Shown here piece after piece: positions 43,525 to 51,828 of a stretch of 64,000 bases of DNA. The translations under genes were made by a program, and so were the position numbers. The notes below the pieces were generated by a model. The model saw only the letters and a program-made list of their open reading frames with translations. It had not been told where the DNA came from and searched no databases. The stretch lies in NCBI GenBank assembly GCA_024681875.1, contig JAILAA010000034.1:8794-72793 (forward strand), read 5' to 3'. Source of the stretch: Prevotella sp. (GTDB lineage: Bacteria > Bacteroidota > Bacteroidia > Bacteroidales > Bacteroidaceae). Within the stretch, counting starts at the first letter, position 1; every line of letters begins with the position of its first letter.

Positions 43525-44412
43525 ATGTTCGGTGATTTCTTCTATATGCCCAAGAGCGACAGGAAGATTATCCTGTCTGCAGTGTTGCTGATAGGCGTTG
43601 CCGTTGGCATTATTTTCTTTGCCGGTGGAGGGAAGACAGTGGCTCCTGCAACGATTGGGCAGGCCGACACCACGGTGCTGGCTATGTCTGCTGAGATGTA
43701 TGAGGCTCCCATGGCCGACGTGTCTGCTGAACGCTTTACCTTCGACCCGAATACAGCCGACAGCGCTTCGCTTAAGCGCCTTGGCCTGACGTCTTGGCAG
43801 ATACGCAATCTTTACAAATACAGAGAGATGGGTGGAGTCTTCAGCCGCAAGGAGGATTTTGCCAGACTATATGGTCTTACCGTGAAGCAGTATCGTGAGC
43901 TGGAGCCTTATATCGTCATCGGGGCCGACTACCGGCCGGCCGCTACACTCTTTGCCGACAGAAGGACGGAACACCGTGACACCACGTTCACGCCCCGCTA
44001 TCCCGTCAAACTGGCTGAAGGTGAGACCATCGACCTGGCAACTGCCGATACAACACTGCTGCAGCGCGTGCCTGGCATTGGCCCCTATTTTGCACGTCGT
44101 ATTGTTGATTATGGGCGAAGACTTGGAGGCTACATCAGTCTATCGCAGCTCGATGAAATCGAGGATTTTCCACAAGAGGCACTGTCATTCTTTACTCTCG
44201 AAGAGGGCGTTGCACCTGTGGAAAAGCTTCATGTGAACAGTCTTTCTCTAAATGAGCTGAAGCGACATCCATACCTCAATTTCTATCAGGCCCGTGCCAT
44301 CGTTGATTACCGACGCCAGAATGGCCCCATCGCCGACATTAGCGAATTGCGTCTGCTGTCTGATTTCGACGATGCTGACATCGACAGGTTACGTCCATAC
44401 GTCAGCTACTGA
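43525..44412 (+). CDS. Membrane-anchored helix-hairpin-helix (ComEA-like) protein
   Basis: The 295 residues have one N-terminal TM helix (IILSAVLLIGVAVGIIFFAG, 14-33) and then three or four HhH modules: FDPNTADSASLKRLGLTSWQIRNLYKYREMGG, VPGIGPYFARRIVDYGRRLGGYIS and LKRHPYLNFYQARAIVDYRRQNGPI. This is the build of ComEA-like DNA-binding proteins of Bacteroidota. A role in DNA uptake is possible but unproven. The protein ends 30 bp before the convergent protease gene. Confidence 0.88.
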   Translation: MFGDFFYMPKSDRKIILSAVLLIGVAVGIIFFAGGGKTVAPATIGQADTTVLAMSAEMYEAPMADVSAERFTFDPNTADSASLKRLGLTSWQIRNLYKYREMGGVFSRKEDFARLYGLTVKQYRELEPYIVIGADYRPAATLFADRRTEHRDTTFTPRYPVKLAEGETIDLATADTTLLQRVPGIGPYFARRIVDYGRRLGGYISLSQLDEIEDFPQEALSFFTLEEGVAPVEKLHVNSLSLNELKRHPYLNFYQARAIVDYRRQNGPIADISELRLLSDFDDADIDRLRPYVSY

Positions 44413-44442
44413 CCTCTACGCCAGCTTTTCTGGCTTTTTCCC

Positions 44443-46152
44443 CTATTCTTTGTTAGCTTGTGGCTCCAGAATCCGTCTGTACTCGTCGGTGTTAAGGAGC
44501 AGGCGCTCTGCCTCGCTCAATTGATTGTCGTAGTTGAGGCTTGCCTCTATGGAGCCACGCTGGTAATAATAGGCTGCGATGATGTCGAGTTCCAGCATCT
44601 GCTGTACGGCCTTACGCTGGCGGTCCAGCTCTGTGGCTACGTCGTGGTGCAGTTTTTCCCCAAGCAGGTCGAAGGCTTCTTTTGCCTCTTCATAATAGCC
44701 TTCGAACTTGGCTGTTTTCACCAGTTCGTCATACTGCTTGCGACTGAGGTTGTCGTATGTGAAGCCGCTGTCTATGACGCGTTGGCGGAACGACTGCCAG
44801 TCTTCTTCAGTGAGGTGGAACTCCGTTGGCGTGGCTATCTGCTCGTGGCGGGCGATGTAGTCGACAACATAGTCGAACATCACCTCTGTAGAGTCAAGCC
44901 CGCTGGCCGATAAATAGTAGGCAATGTTGGGCATGGTGTCGCTCTTCACCTCCACGTCGGGCTTGATGCCGCCTCCGTCGCGCACCTCTCTGCCGTTGCG
45001 GGTGTGGAAAACGCGCGTCAGCGAGTCGGCGATGTGCTCGGTATAGGCAGCGCCGGTCTCGCGGTTATAGTTGATGGCCTGGATGCAGCGTCCTGAGGGT
45101 ATGTAGTATTTCGATGTGGTAATCTTCACATTGGCATTGTAAGGCAGGTCGAGTGGCACCTGTACGAGACCTTTGCCGTAGGTCCTGGTGCCAATGACGA
45201 CGGCACGGTCCAAATCTTGCAGTGCGCCGCTCGTTATCTCGCTGGCCGACGCCGTCTCGCCGTTGACCAGCACAACCATGGGCATAACCGTGTCGACGGG
45301 CTCTAAACGTGTCTGGTAAATGCGGTTTGCCTGCGCCACCTTGCCCCGGTTTTCCACTACGGTCTGCGCTTGCGGCACCCAGATGTTGACGGTGTTCACT
45401 GCTTCCATCTCCGATCCGCCGCCATTACTGCGCAGGTCGAGGATAATGGCTTTGGCGCCTTGGCGCTTCAGTTCGACGAAAGCACGGCGTACCTCCTTCG
45501 AGCAGTCCTCAGTAAACTGGTTTAAGTTGATGTATCCTATGCTGTCTGGCCTCATGCCGTAGTAGGGAAGCTCGGGCAGCTTGATGTTGCGGCGCGTGAT
45601 GCGGAATTTCATCTCCTTGCCGGTAGAAGGGCGCTTGATGCGCAGGACAAAGGTAGTGCCAGGATCGCCGCGCAAGTGACTACTGACGTAGCTCACGTTC
45701 TTGTCGGTCATTACCGAGTCGTCGATGCTCAGGATGATGTCGCCCTTCTTCAGCCCCGCCTCGGCGGCTGGCATCCCTTCATAAGGCTCATCGATGACGA
45801 CGCGCTTCAGTCTGCTGTGGTACTTCACCATGGCGCCTATGCCTGCATATTTACCCGTGAGCATCATCTCCAGCTCCTTCTTGTTTTCTTCCGGAAAGTA
45901 TTCCGTATAGGGGTCGAGTGAACGCAACATGCCCTTGATGCCTGCCGTCATGGTCTGTCCGGGATTGAGCGAGTCAACATAGAAGAGATCCAGCTGACTG
46001 TAGAGCGTATTGAAGATTTCCAGGTTCTTGCCAACCTCCAGATTATGGTTGCTCTCTGTCTGCGCCTTGGCAGGCATAGCGAACATGATGCCCATGCAGA
46101 ACAGACCTGATACTTGTGCGAATAGTTGCTTTCCCTTTGTCATTATCATCAT
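44443..46152 (-). CDS. S41 C-terminal processing protease with PDZ domain
   Basis: Periplasmic serine protease of the CtpA/Prc family. 569 residues: signal peptide (ending PAKAQ), N-terminal helical part, PDZ domain (about 95-190, GMPAAEAGLKKGDIILSIDD) and the S41 core. The catalytic pair is Ser302 in NGETASASEI and Lys327 in YGKGLVQ, 25 residues apart as in E. coli Prc. ILDLRSNGGGS is also conserved. Three in-frame ATGs (46152, 46149, 46143) could start it. A perfect promoter lies just upstream. Confidence 0.95.
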   Translation of the reverse strand: MMIMTKGKQLFAQVSGLFCMGIMFAMPAKAQTESNHNLEVGKNLEIFNTLYSQLDLFYVDSLNPGQTMTAGIKGMLRSLDPYTEYFPEENKKELEMMLTGKYAGIGAMVKYHSRLKRVVIDEPYEGMPAAEAGLKKGDIILSIDDSVMTDKNVSYVSSHLRGDPGTTFVLRIKRPSTGKEMKFRITRRNIKLPELPYYGMRPDSIGYINLNQFTEDCSKEVRRAFVELKRQGAKAIILDLRSNGGGSEMEAVNTVNIWVPQAQTVVENRGKVAQANRIYQTRLEPVDTVMPMVVLVNGETASASEITSGALQDLDRAVVIGTRTYGKGLVQVPLDLPYNANVKITTSKYYIPSGRCIQAINYNRETGAAYTEHIADSLTRVFHTRNGREVRDGGGIKPDVEVKSDTMPNIAYYLSASGLDSTEVMFDYVVDYIARHEQIATPTEFHLTEEDWQSFRQRVIDSGFTYDNLSRKQYDELVKTAKFEGYYEEAKEAFDLLGEKLHHDVATELDRQRKAVQQMLELDIIAAYYYQRGSIEASLNYDNQLSEAERLLLNTDEYRRILEPQANKE

Positions 46153-46169
46153 GCGTTGTTATCAGACGG

Positions 46170-46200
46170 CAAAGGTACAACAATTCCATGATACATGCAA
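46170..46200 (-). promoter_or_regulatory. Promoter of the S41 protease gene
   Basis: Minus strand TTG (46200-46198), 20-bp spacer, TACCTTTG (46177-46170). Confidence 0.75.
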
Positions 46201-46242
46201 GCTTTCCACTTTTTTTTTCAGCCACGTTACAATATTGTACGA

Positions 46243-46337
46243 GCTCCGCAAAAAGTAAAACAACTTGTTTTACAAAATGCGGAGCCTGGATTTTTTTACG
46301 CGGAGCCTGTTTTTTTCAGTAAAACAACTTGTTTTAC
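46243..46337. repeat. Intergenic array of AT-rich palindromes and GCGGAGCCTG repeats
   Basis: Two identical 19-bp palindromes (GTAAAACAACTTGTTTTAC at 46255-46273 and 46319-46337). The first is nested in a longer hairpin closed by GCTCCGCA (46243-46250) and TGCGGAGC (46278-46285). Between them GCGGAGCCTG plus a T-run occurs twice. Fills most of the gap between the radical SAM and protease genes; no gene seen. Confidence 0.8.
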
Positions 46338-46387
46338 TTTTTTAACGCTTCCCTTTTGGGAAGGAGTGGGCTGACTGTCGTGAAAAG

Positions 46388-47164
46388 TCAGTAGCTGACG
46401 GAACAGTCGATGCCCTCGGCCCTGACCAATGCAGCGATACGGTCAAGCTGTTCGTGCGTGGCTTTCAGCAGTCCCTGCGTAGGTGTCTCGCGGTCGATGG
46501 TGTAAATCATCACCTGACGGGGCTGTATGGCCTTGACGGCATCGAGCCAGGGCAACACGTAGTCGTCGCCTGTGTTGTCGACGTCTTCGCCGTTGCACTC
46601 GCCTCTCATAAACATGGTCTGAATGATGATACTTCCGTTAAAAGAGACCATTTCATCGACGATTCGCTTCACGTCGTAGGTGCCCTGGGGATGGTCGACG
46701 CGTGCGATGTAATCGGGCGAAACGGTATCGAGCTTCAGAATGTTGTTGTCTACGCACAGTAGTGCCTTGTGCACCTGTGGACGGTGGATGAGCGTGGCAT
46801 TGCTGAGCACGCTGACCTTGGCCTCTGGGCAGTATTTGTTGCGCAAGTCCATGACGTCGCCGATGATTTCTGCGAAGTGCGGATGGCATGTGGGTTCGCC
46901 GTTGCCTGCAAAGGTAAGCACGTCGGGCAGGCGTCCTTCGGCTTGCATCTGCTGCAGGCGTTTTTCTAATGCTTCGGCCACTTCCTGCCGCGTGGGCATG
47001 GGCAGCTGCGGACGGTGCTCATCGTTGAAGCCACATTCGCAGTAAATGCAGTCGAAGGAGCATACTTTGCCGTCGGCCGGCAGCAGGTTAATACCCAATG
47101 ATAGACCGAGACGGCGACTATGCACCGGCCCGAAAATAGGTGAGGGATAGATGATTGTGCTCAT
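46388..47164 (-). CDS. Radical SAM protein
   Basis: The 258 residues from ATG 47164 contain the cluster motif CSFDCIYCEC (Cx3Cx2C), preceded by PIFGPVHSRRLGLSLGINLLP, a start seen in a group of radical SAM proteins of unknown substrate, and FAGNGEPTCHPHF (GEP SAM-binding motif). No extra iron-sulfur domain at the C-terminus. The reaction is unknown. A TAATTTTG box lies at 47181-47174. Confidence 0.88.
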   Translation of the reverse strand: MSTIIYPSPIFGPVHSRRLGLSLGINLLPADGKVCSFDCIYCECGFNDEHRPQLPMPTRQEVAEALEKRLQQMQAEGRLPDVLTFAGNGEPTCHPHFAEIIGDVMDLRNKYCPEAKVSVLSNATLIHRPQVHKALLCVDNNILKLDTVSPDYIARVDHPQGTYDVKRIVDEMVSFNGSIIIQTMFMRGECNGEDVDNTGDDYVLPWLDAVKAIQPRQVMIYTIDRETPTQGLLKATHEQLDRIAALVRAEGIDCSVSY

Positions 47165-47351
47165 AACAGTCTGCAAAATTACATGTTTTTTCTGACATCG
47201 CAGCGGTCTTCACCCAAAAAACAAGCCCTTTCTTATGGCGCACAACTGTTAAATAAACATAATCGGGTGCGACAATCTTCCATCTTCATCCGTGAACTTA
47301 AAAGAAATGACTACCTTTGCAGCGTAATTGGCATCTTATGCCCGATTCGGA

Positions 47352-48230
47352 ATGAAGAGAAGAAAAAGAATGGCCGGCCGCCATCTGGGCTTGCAGGCCG
47401 TATCATTGTGTATTAGCACCACGATGGTGCTTATTCTGCTGGGACTGGTGGTAGCCTCTGTACTTACTGCGCGCAGCCTTTCCACATTTGTCAGGGAAAA
47501 CATGTCGGTGAGCCTTGTGCTCGGCGATACCGTGAGCGTCAGTGACGGTCAGGCGTTAGTAGGCCGTCTGCAGGCGCGGCCTTTCGCCCGTCAGGTGCGC
47601 TATGTCAGTGCCGACGAGGCATTGGCCGTGATGACCGAAGAGCTGGGAGCCAATCCTGTTGAATTTGCCGGGGTGAATCCCTTTCAGTCGGAGATTGAGA
47701 TACAGCTGGCCGCCAGCTATGCCAACGCCGACTCGCTGAATCGTCTGGCCCTGTCCTTGAAAGCCGATTCGCTGATTACCGATGTATATTATGCGCGTGA
47801 TGAGATAGATGCTGCCGACAAGACGCTGAACTATGTCAACCTGGTGCTGCTGGTGCTCTCGGCACTCCTTATCTTTATCTGCTATACTCTCATTAGCAAC
47901 TCCGTGCAGCTGGGTGTCTACGCACGGCGCTTCACCATACACACCATGAAGCTGGTCGGCGCGCGCTGGTCGTTCATCAGGCGCCCCTTCCTTGTGCGTA
48001 GCATTATCATAGGCTTCGTCTCGTCACTGCTGGCCAGCGCCGTGCTCGTGGTCATAGGATATTCACTCTACCGCTATCAGAACAGCCTTGCCCAACTTAT
48101 CACATGGAGCCATGTGGCCATCACAATTGCCGCTGTCTTCGTCTTCGGTTTCGCTATCATGCTGTTCTGCACGCTTGTCTCAGTGAACAAGTTCCTCCGT
48201 ATGACGGCAGGTGAGCTGTATAAGAATTAA
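47352..48230 (+). CDS. ftsX: Cell-division permease-like protein FtsX
   Basis: Membrane partner of FtsE, which in the septal ring controls peptidoglycan hydrolases such as those activated by EnvC. 292 residues from ATG 47352: TM1 (VSLCISTTMVLILLGLVVASVL), an extracytoplasmic domain (about 45-165) and three C-terminal TMs with TIHTMKLVGARWSFIRRPFLVRS, typical of FtsX. A TACCTTTG box (47312-47319) lies upstream. First gene of a run with DUF3098, uppP, truB, queA and folK, common in Bacteroidota. ftsE is not in the window. Confidence 0.93.
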   Translation: MKRRKRMAGRHLGLQAVSLCISTTMVLILLGLVVASVLTARSLSTFVRENMSVSLVLGDTVSVSDGQALVGRLQARPFARQVRYVSADEALAVMTEELGANPVEFAGVNPFQSEIEIQLAASYANADSLNRLALSLKADSLITDVYYARDEIDAADKTLNYVNLVLLVLSALLIFICYTLISNSVQLGVYARRFTIHTMKLVGARWSFIRRPFLVRSIIIGFVSSLLASAVLVVIGYSLYRYQNSLAQLITWSHVAITIAAVFVFGFAIMLFCTLVSVNKFLRMTAGELYKN

Positions 48231-48253
48231 AGAATTGAAAATTGAAATAACAA

Positions 48254-48523
48254 ATGGACAAGAAAGACTTTGCTTTTGGCAGGACAAACTTCATCCTGCT
48301 GGGCGTGGGGATGCTTGTGGTCATCATCGGCTTCCTGCTGATGAGCGGTGGCTCATCGACCAACGAGGCCTACAACCCCGACATCTTCAGTGCACGCCGC
48401 ATCAAACTGGCACCTGTCGTGTGCTTCCTGGGATTCGTCTCCATGATCTATGCCGTGGTGCACAACCCTGATAAAGGCTTCCCCTGGCAGAAACGCACTG
48501 GCAATAACCTTGAAAAGAAGTAG
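48254..48523 (+). CDS. DUF3098 small membrane protein
   Basis: 89 residues with two TM helices (NFILLGVGMLVVIIGFLLM and LAPVVCFLGFVSMIYAVV) joined by GGSSTNEAYNPDIFSARRIK, the family pattern of DUF3098. It always seems to sit between ftsX and uppP in Bacteroidota; function unknown, presumably envelope or division related. Confidence 0.9.
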   Translation: MDKKDFAFGRTNFILLGVGMLVVIIGFLLMSGGSSTNEAYNPDIFSARRIKLAPVVCFLGFVSMIYAVVHNPDKGFPWQKRTGNNLEKK

Positions 48524-48525
48524 GC

Positions 48526-49401
48526 ATGGACTGGCTGCAAACTATTATTATCGCTGTGGTGGAGGGCTTGACCGAGTTCCTGCCTGTTTCTTCCACAGGC
48601 CACATGATTATTACGCAGAACCTGCTCGGACTCGATGCTGCATCACTGAGCGAGAGCGACAAGGCTTTCGTTCATGCCTTTACGTTCATTATTCAGTTTG
48701 GTGCCATCCTGTCGGTTGTTTGCCTCTATTGGAAGAAATTCTTCCATTTCGACCATTCGCCGGCACCAGAAGGCAGCAGCGCCTTCGCCAAGCTTAAGCA
48801 TCGCTACAATTTCTACTGGCTGCTCTTTGTGGGCGTCCTCCCTGCTGTCATCATCGGCTTGGCTGCTAAGAAGTCGGGCTTGCTTGACTGGCTGCTCGAC
48901 AGCGTTGAGGTGGTGGCGGTCATGCTGGTGTTGGGTGGTATTTTTATGCTGTTCTGCGACAAGCTGTTCAACAAGGGCAGCGACGAGAACAAGGTAACAG
49001 AGAAACGAGCTTTCAATATCGGCCTCTTTCAGTGTATCTCTGTCATTCCAGGCGTGTCGCGTTCAATGGCTACCATCGTGGGCGGCATGACGCAGGGACT
49101 CACGCGCCAACGCGCTGCAGAGTTCTCGTTCTTCCTCGCCGTGCCCACTATGGCGGGTGCCACGCTGCTCGACTTGCTCGACCTGATGAAGGAAGAAGCC
49201 GCATGGGCCACCTCTCATAATATTGCCATGCTCATCTTGGGCTGCGTTGTGGCCTTTATCGTAGCATTGTTAGCCATGAAGTGGTTCGTATCTTTCCTGA
49301 CGAAATACGGTTTCAAGGCATTTGGAGTTTACCGTATCATCGTCGGAGGAATCATCATCCTGCTTTTGCTTACCGGCCACTCACTTGTAATGGTTGACTA
49401 A
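48526..49401 (+). CDS. uppP: Undecaprenyl-diphosphatase
   Basis: Recycles the lipid carrier of peptidoglycan synthesis. 291 residues, about eight TM helices; active-site motifs VVEGLTEFLPVSSTGHMI (11-28) and VIPGVSRSMATIVGG are intact. Starts 2 bp after the DUF3098 stop. Confidence 0.97.
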   Translation: MDWLQTIIIAVVEGLTEFLPVSSTGHMIITQNLLGLDAASLSESDKAFVHAFTFIIQFGAILSVVCLYWKKFFHFDHSPAPEGSSAFAKLKHRYNFYWLLFVGVLPAVIIGLAAKKSGLLDWLLDSVEVVAVMLVLGGIFMLFCDKLFNKGSDENKVTEKRAFNIGLFQCISVIPGVSRSMATIVGGMTQGLTRQRAAEFSFFLAVPTMAGATLLDLLDLMKEEAAWATSHNIAMLILGCVVAFIVALLAMKWFVSFLTKYGFKAFGVYRIIVGGIIILLLLTGHSLVMVD

Positions 49402-49405
49402 AGTA

Positions 49406-50128
49406 ATGGACTTTCAGGAAGGCGAAATCCTATATATCAATAAGCCCTACGGCATGTCGTCATTCGGCGCGCTGGCCTACGTGCGTACCCGATTGTCGAA
49501 GGCACTCCACGTGAAGCGCCTGAAGACCGGCCACGCAGGAACGTTAGACCCTTTGGCCACGGGCGTGCTCATCCTTTGTACGGGCAAGGCCACAAAGCGA
49601 ATTGAGCAGTTGCAGGCAGCGTCGAAGGAATACACGGCAACGCTGCAACTGGGCGCTACTACGGCGAGCTACGACCGTGAGCATACGGTGAACAGGACCT
49701 TCCCCACGCGCCACATCACCCGTGAGCTCATCACCCGTGTGCTCGCCAATTTCGTTGGCGAGATCCAACAGGTGCCGCCCGAGTACAGCGCTTGCAATAT
49801 CGGCGGCGACAGAGCCTATAAGCTGGCACGCAAAGGAGAGCACGTAGAGCTGAAGGCGAAAACACTGCGCATTGACGAGATTGAGCTTACCGCCTTTGAT
49901 GCGCAGGCAATGCAGATGAGCATCCGCGTGGTATGCGGCAAGGGCACCTACATTCGTGCCTTGGCACGCGATATCGGCCAGGCCTTGGGCTCAGGCGCTT
50001 TTCTCACTGCCCTGTGCCGTACCCGTGTAGGCGACGTATGCATCGAACAATGCGTGACGCTTGACGGGTTCCAGCAGTGGCTCGACGAGAGAATGAAAGT
50101 GGATGAGACAGAACAGACAAGAGTTTAG
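49406..50128 (+). CDS. truB: tRNA pseudouridine(55) synthase
   Basis: Makes pseudouridine 55 in tRNA. 240 residues from ATG 49406; KTGHAGTLDPLATGVL (40-55) holds catalytic Asp48, and YTATLQLGATTASYD and RVVCGKGTYIRALARDIGQ are conserved. The frame opens earlier at a TTG (49394) inside uppP, but the ATG fits the family. Confidence 0.96.
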   Translation: MDFQEGEILYINKPYGMSSFGALAYVRTRLSKALHVKRLKTGHAGTLDPLATGVLILCTGKATKRIEQLQAASKEYTATLQLGATTASYDREHTVNRTFPTRHITRELITRVLANFVGEIQQVPPEYSACNIGGDRAYKLARKGEHVELKAKTLRIDEIELTAFDAQAMQMSIRVVCGKGTYIRALARDIGQALGSGAFLTALCRTRVGDVCIEQCVTLDGFQQWLDERMKVDETEQTRV

Positions 50129-50140
50129 AATATACAGATA

Positions 50141-51283
50141 ATGAAACTTTCGCAATTCAAATTCAGACTGCCTGAAGAGCAGATTGCCCTCTATCCGGCG
50201 CACCGAGCCTTTGAGAACGAGGACGGCACTGTGGAACGCGTCTACCAGCGCGACCGCTGCCGCCTGATGGTGGTTCACCGAAAGAGCCAGACCATTGACC
50301 TGTGGAAGAAAGATGCCACAGGAAAGGATACCGACGAACCTATCGTGTTCCGCGATATCGTCGAATACTTTAATGAAGGCGATACATTCGTCTTCAACGA
50401 TACCAAAGTGTTCCCCGCCAGACTGTTCGGCACTAAGGAGAAAACCGATGCGCAGATAGAAGTGTTTCTGCTGCGCGAGCTGAACGAGGAGTTGCGCCTA
50501 TGGGACGTACTGGTAGAGCCGGCACGCAAGATACGCATAGGCAATAAACTGTTTTTCGATGGAGACGGCCCCATGGTGGCCGAGGTTATCGACAACACAA
50601 CATCGCGTGGACGTACGCTGCGCTTTCTCTACGACTGCCCGCATGACGAGTTCAAGCGTGAGCTTTACGCGCTGGGCAGTGCGCCGTTGCCCCGCTATAT
50701 CGTCGAACAGCGCGCTGCCGATGCCGACGATATGGAGAATTTCCAGACCATTTTCGCTCGCAACGAGGGTGCCGTCACTGCTCCGTCAACCAACCTTCAC
50801 TTTAGCCGCGAGTTGATGAAGATGATGGAGATACGTGGCTTGAACAGTGCTTTCGTTACCTTGCACTGCTCGCTTGGCGCCTTTGATACCATTGAGGTGG
50901 AGGACCTGACGAAGCATAAGATGAGCAGCGAGCAGATGTTCATCAGTCCTGAAGCCTGCGACATTGTCAACCGCGCCAAGCGCGATGGCAACAAGGTTTG
51001 TGTGGTGGGCGCCAGTACTGCCCGTGCCACCGAGAGCGCGGTGGGCACCGACGGCATGTTGAAGGAGTATGACGGATGGACCAACCGCTTCATCTTCCCA
51101 CCTTATGAGTTCGGACTTGCCGATGCACTCGTCGTCAATTTCTACCACCCCGAGTCGACCATGATGATGTGTACAGCTGCCTTCAGTGGTTACGACCTCT
51201 GCATCGAGGCCTACAACTTGGCATTGAAGCATGACTTTAAGTTCGGCTGCTATGGTGATGCGATGCTCATCCTTGATGATTAA
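50141..51283 (+). CDS. queA: S-adenosylmethionine:tRNA ribosyltransferase-isomerase
   Basis: Transfers the ribose part of SAM to preQ1 in tRNA during queuosine synthesis. 380 residues: N-terminal MKLSQFKFRLPEEQIALYP, FVFNDTKVFPARLFG, LHFSRELMKMMEIRG, FVTLHCSLGAFDTIEVEDL and FPPYEFGLADALVVNFYHPESTMMM are QueA signatures. 12 bp after truB. Confidence 0.96.
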   Translation: MKLSQFKFRLPEEQIALYPAHRAFENEDGTVERVYQRDRCRLMVVHRKSQTIDLWKKDATGKDTDEPIVFRDIVEYFNEGDTFVFNDTKVFPARLFGTKEKTDAQIEVFLLRELNEELRLWDVLVEPARKIRIGNKLFFDGDGPMVAEVIDNTTSRGRTLRFLYDCPHDEFKRELYALGSAPLPRYIVEQRAADADDMENFQTIFARNEGAVTAPSTNLHFSRELMKMMEIRGLNSAFVTLHCSLGAFDTIEVEDLTKHKMSSEQMFISPEACDIVNRAKRDGNKVCVVGASTARATESAVGTDGMLKEYDGWTNRFIFPPYEFGLADALVVNFYHPESTMMMCTAAFSGYDLCIEAYNLALKHDFKFGCYGDAMLILDD

Positions 51284-51292
51284 GACTTTAGG

Positions 51293-51760
51293 TTGAAGAC
51301 TGATAATTATCATGTGGCTTATTTAGGGCTGGGGTCTAACCTGGGCGAAAGGGAGACCAACATCAGCCGGGCGACAGAGCTGATAGCAGAACAGGCTGGC
51401 GACATAGTGCGCCAGTCTGCCTTCTATTATTCTGAGCCATGGGGCTTTACTTCAGAGAACGCCTTCGTCAATACCGTTGTCTGCATCCACACCACACTGA
51501 AGCCCCACCAACTGCTACGCGCCACACAGCGCATAGAGAGGAGTATTGGCAAGAGTGCCGAACATGCCACAAAGCGCGGGGATGCCACCATCTACCATGA
51601 CAGACCCATTGACATCGACATCCTGCTCTATGATGATGTTACCATCAGCACACCAACACTTACCATTCCCCATCCTCTCATGCTGCAAAGGCCTTTCGTC
51701 ATGGAGCCGTTGAGCCAGGTCTTGCCGCCTGGACACCCGCTACTGGAAAAACTTGTGTGA
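51293..51760 (+). CDS. folK: 2-amino-4-hydroxy-6-hydroxymethyldihydropteridine diphosphokinase
   Basis: Folate synthesis kinase. 155 residues with AYLGLGSNLGERETNI, FYYSEPWGF, ENAFVNTVV and RPIDIDILLYDD (metal-binding Asp pair). No ATG is available; the TTG at 51293 (9 bp after queA) or the GTG at 51314 must start it. Last gene of the ftsX operon, convergent with priA. Confidence 0.93.
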   Translation: MKTDNYHVAYLGLGSNLGERETNISRATELIAEQAGDIVRQSAFYYSEPWGFTSENAFVNTVVCIHTTLKPHQLLRATQRIERSIGKSAEHATKRGDATIYHDRPIDIDILLYDDVTISTPTLTIPHPLMLQRPFVMEPLSQVLPPGHPLLEKLV

Positions 51761-51828
51761 GTTAGTAGAAACACTAGGATTCTTCTGGGAAAGGAAATGA
51801 TGACGCTTGAAGAGAACAGCTTAGTCTT

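Noticed and set aside
47183..47416. 77-residue plus-strand frame before ftsX
   Set aside because: It spans the ftsX promoter box and overlaps the ftsX start in another frame.
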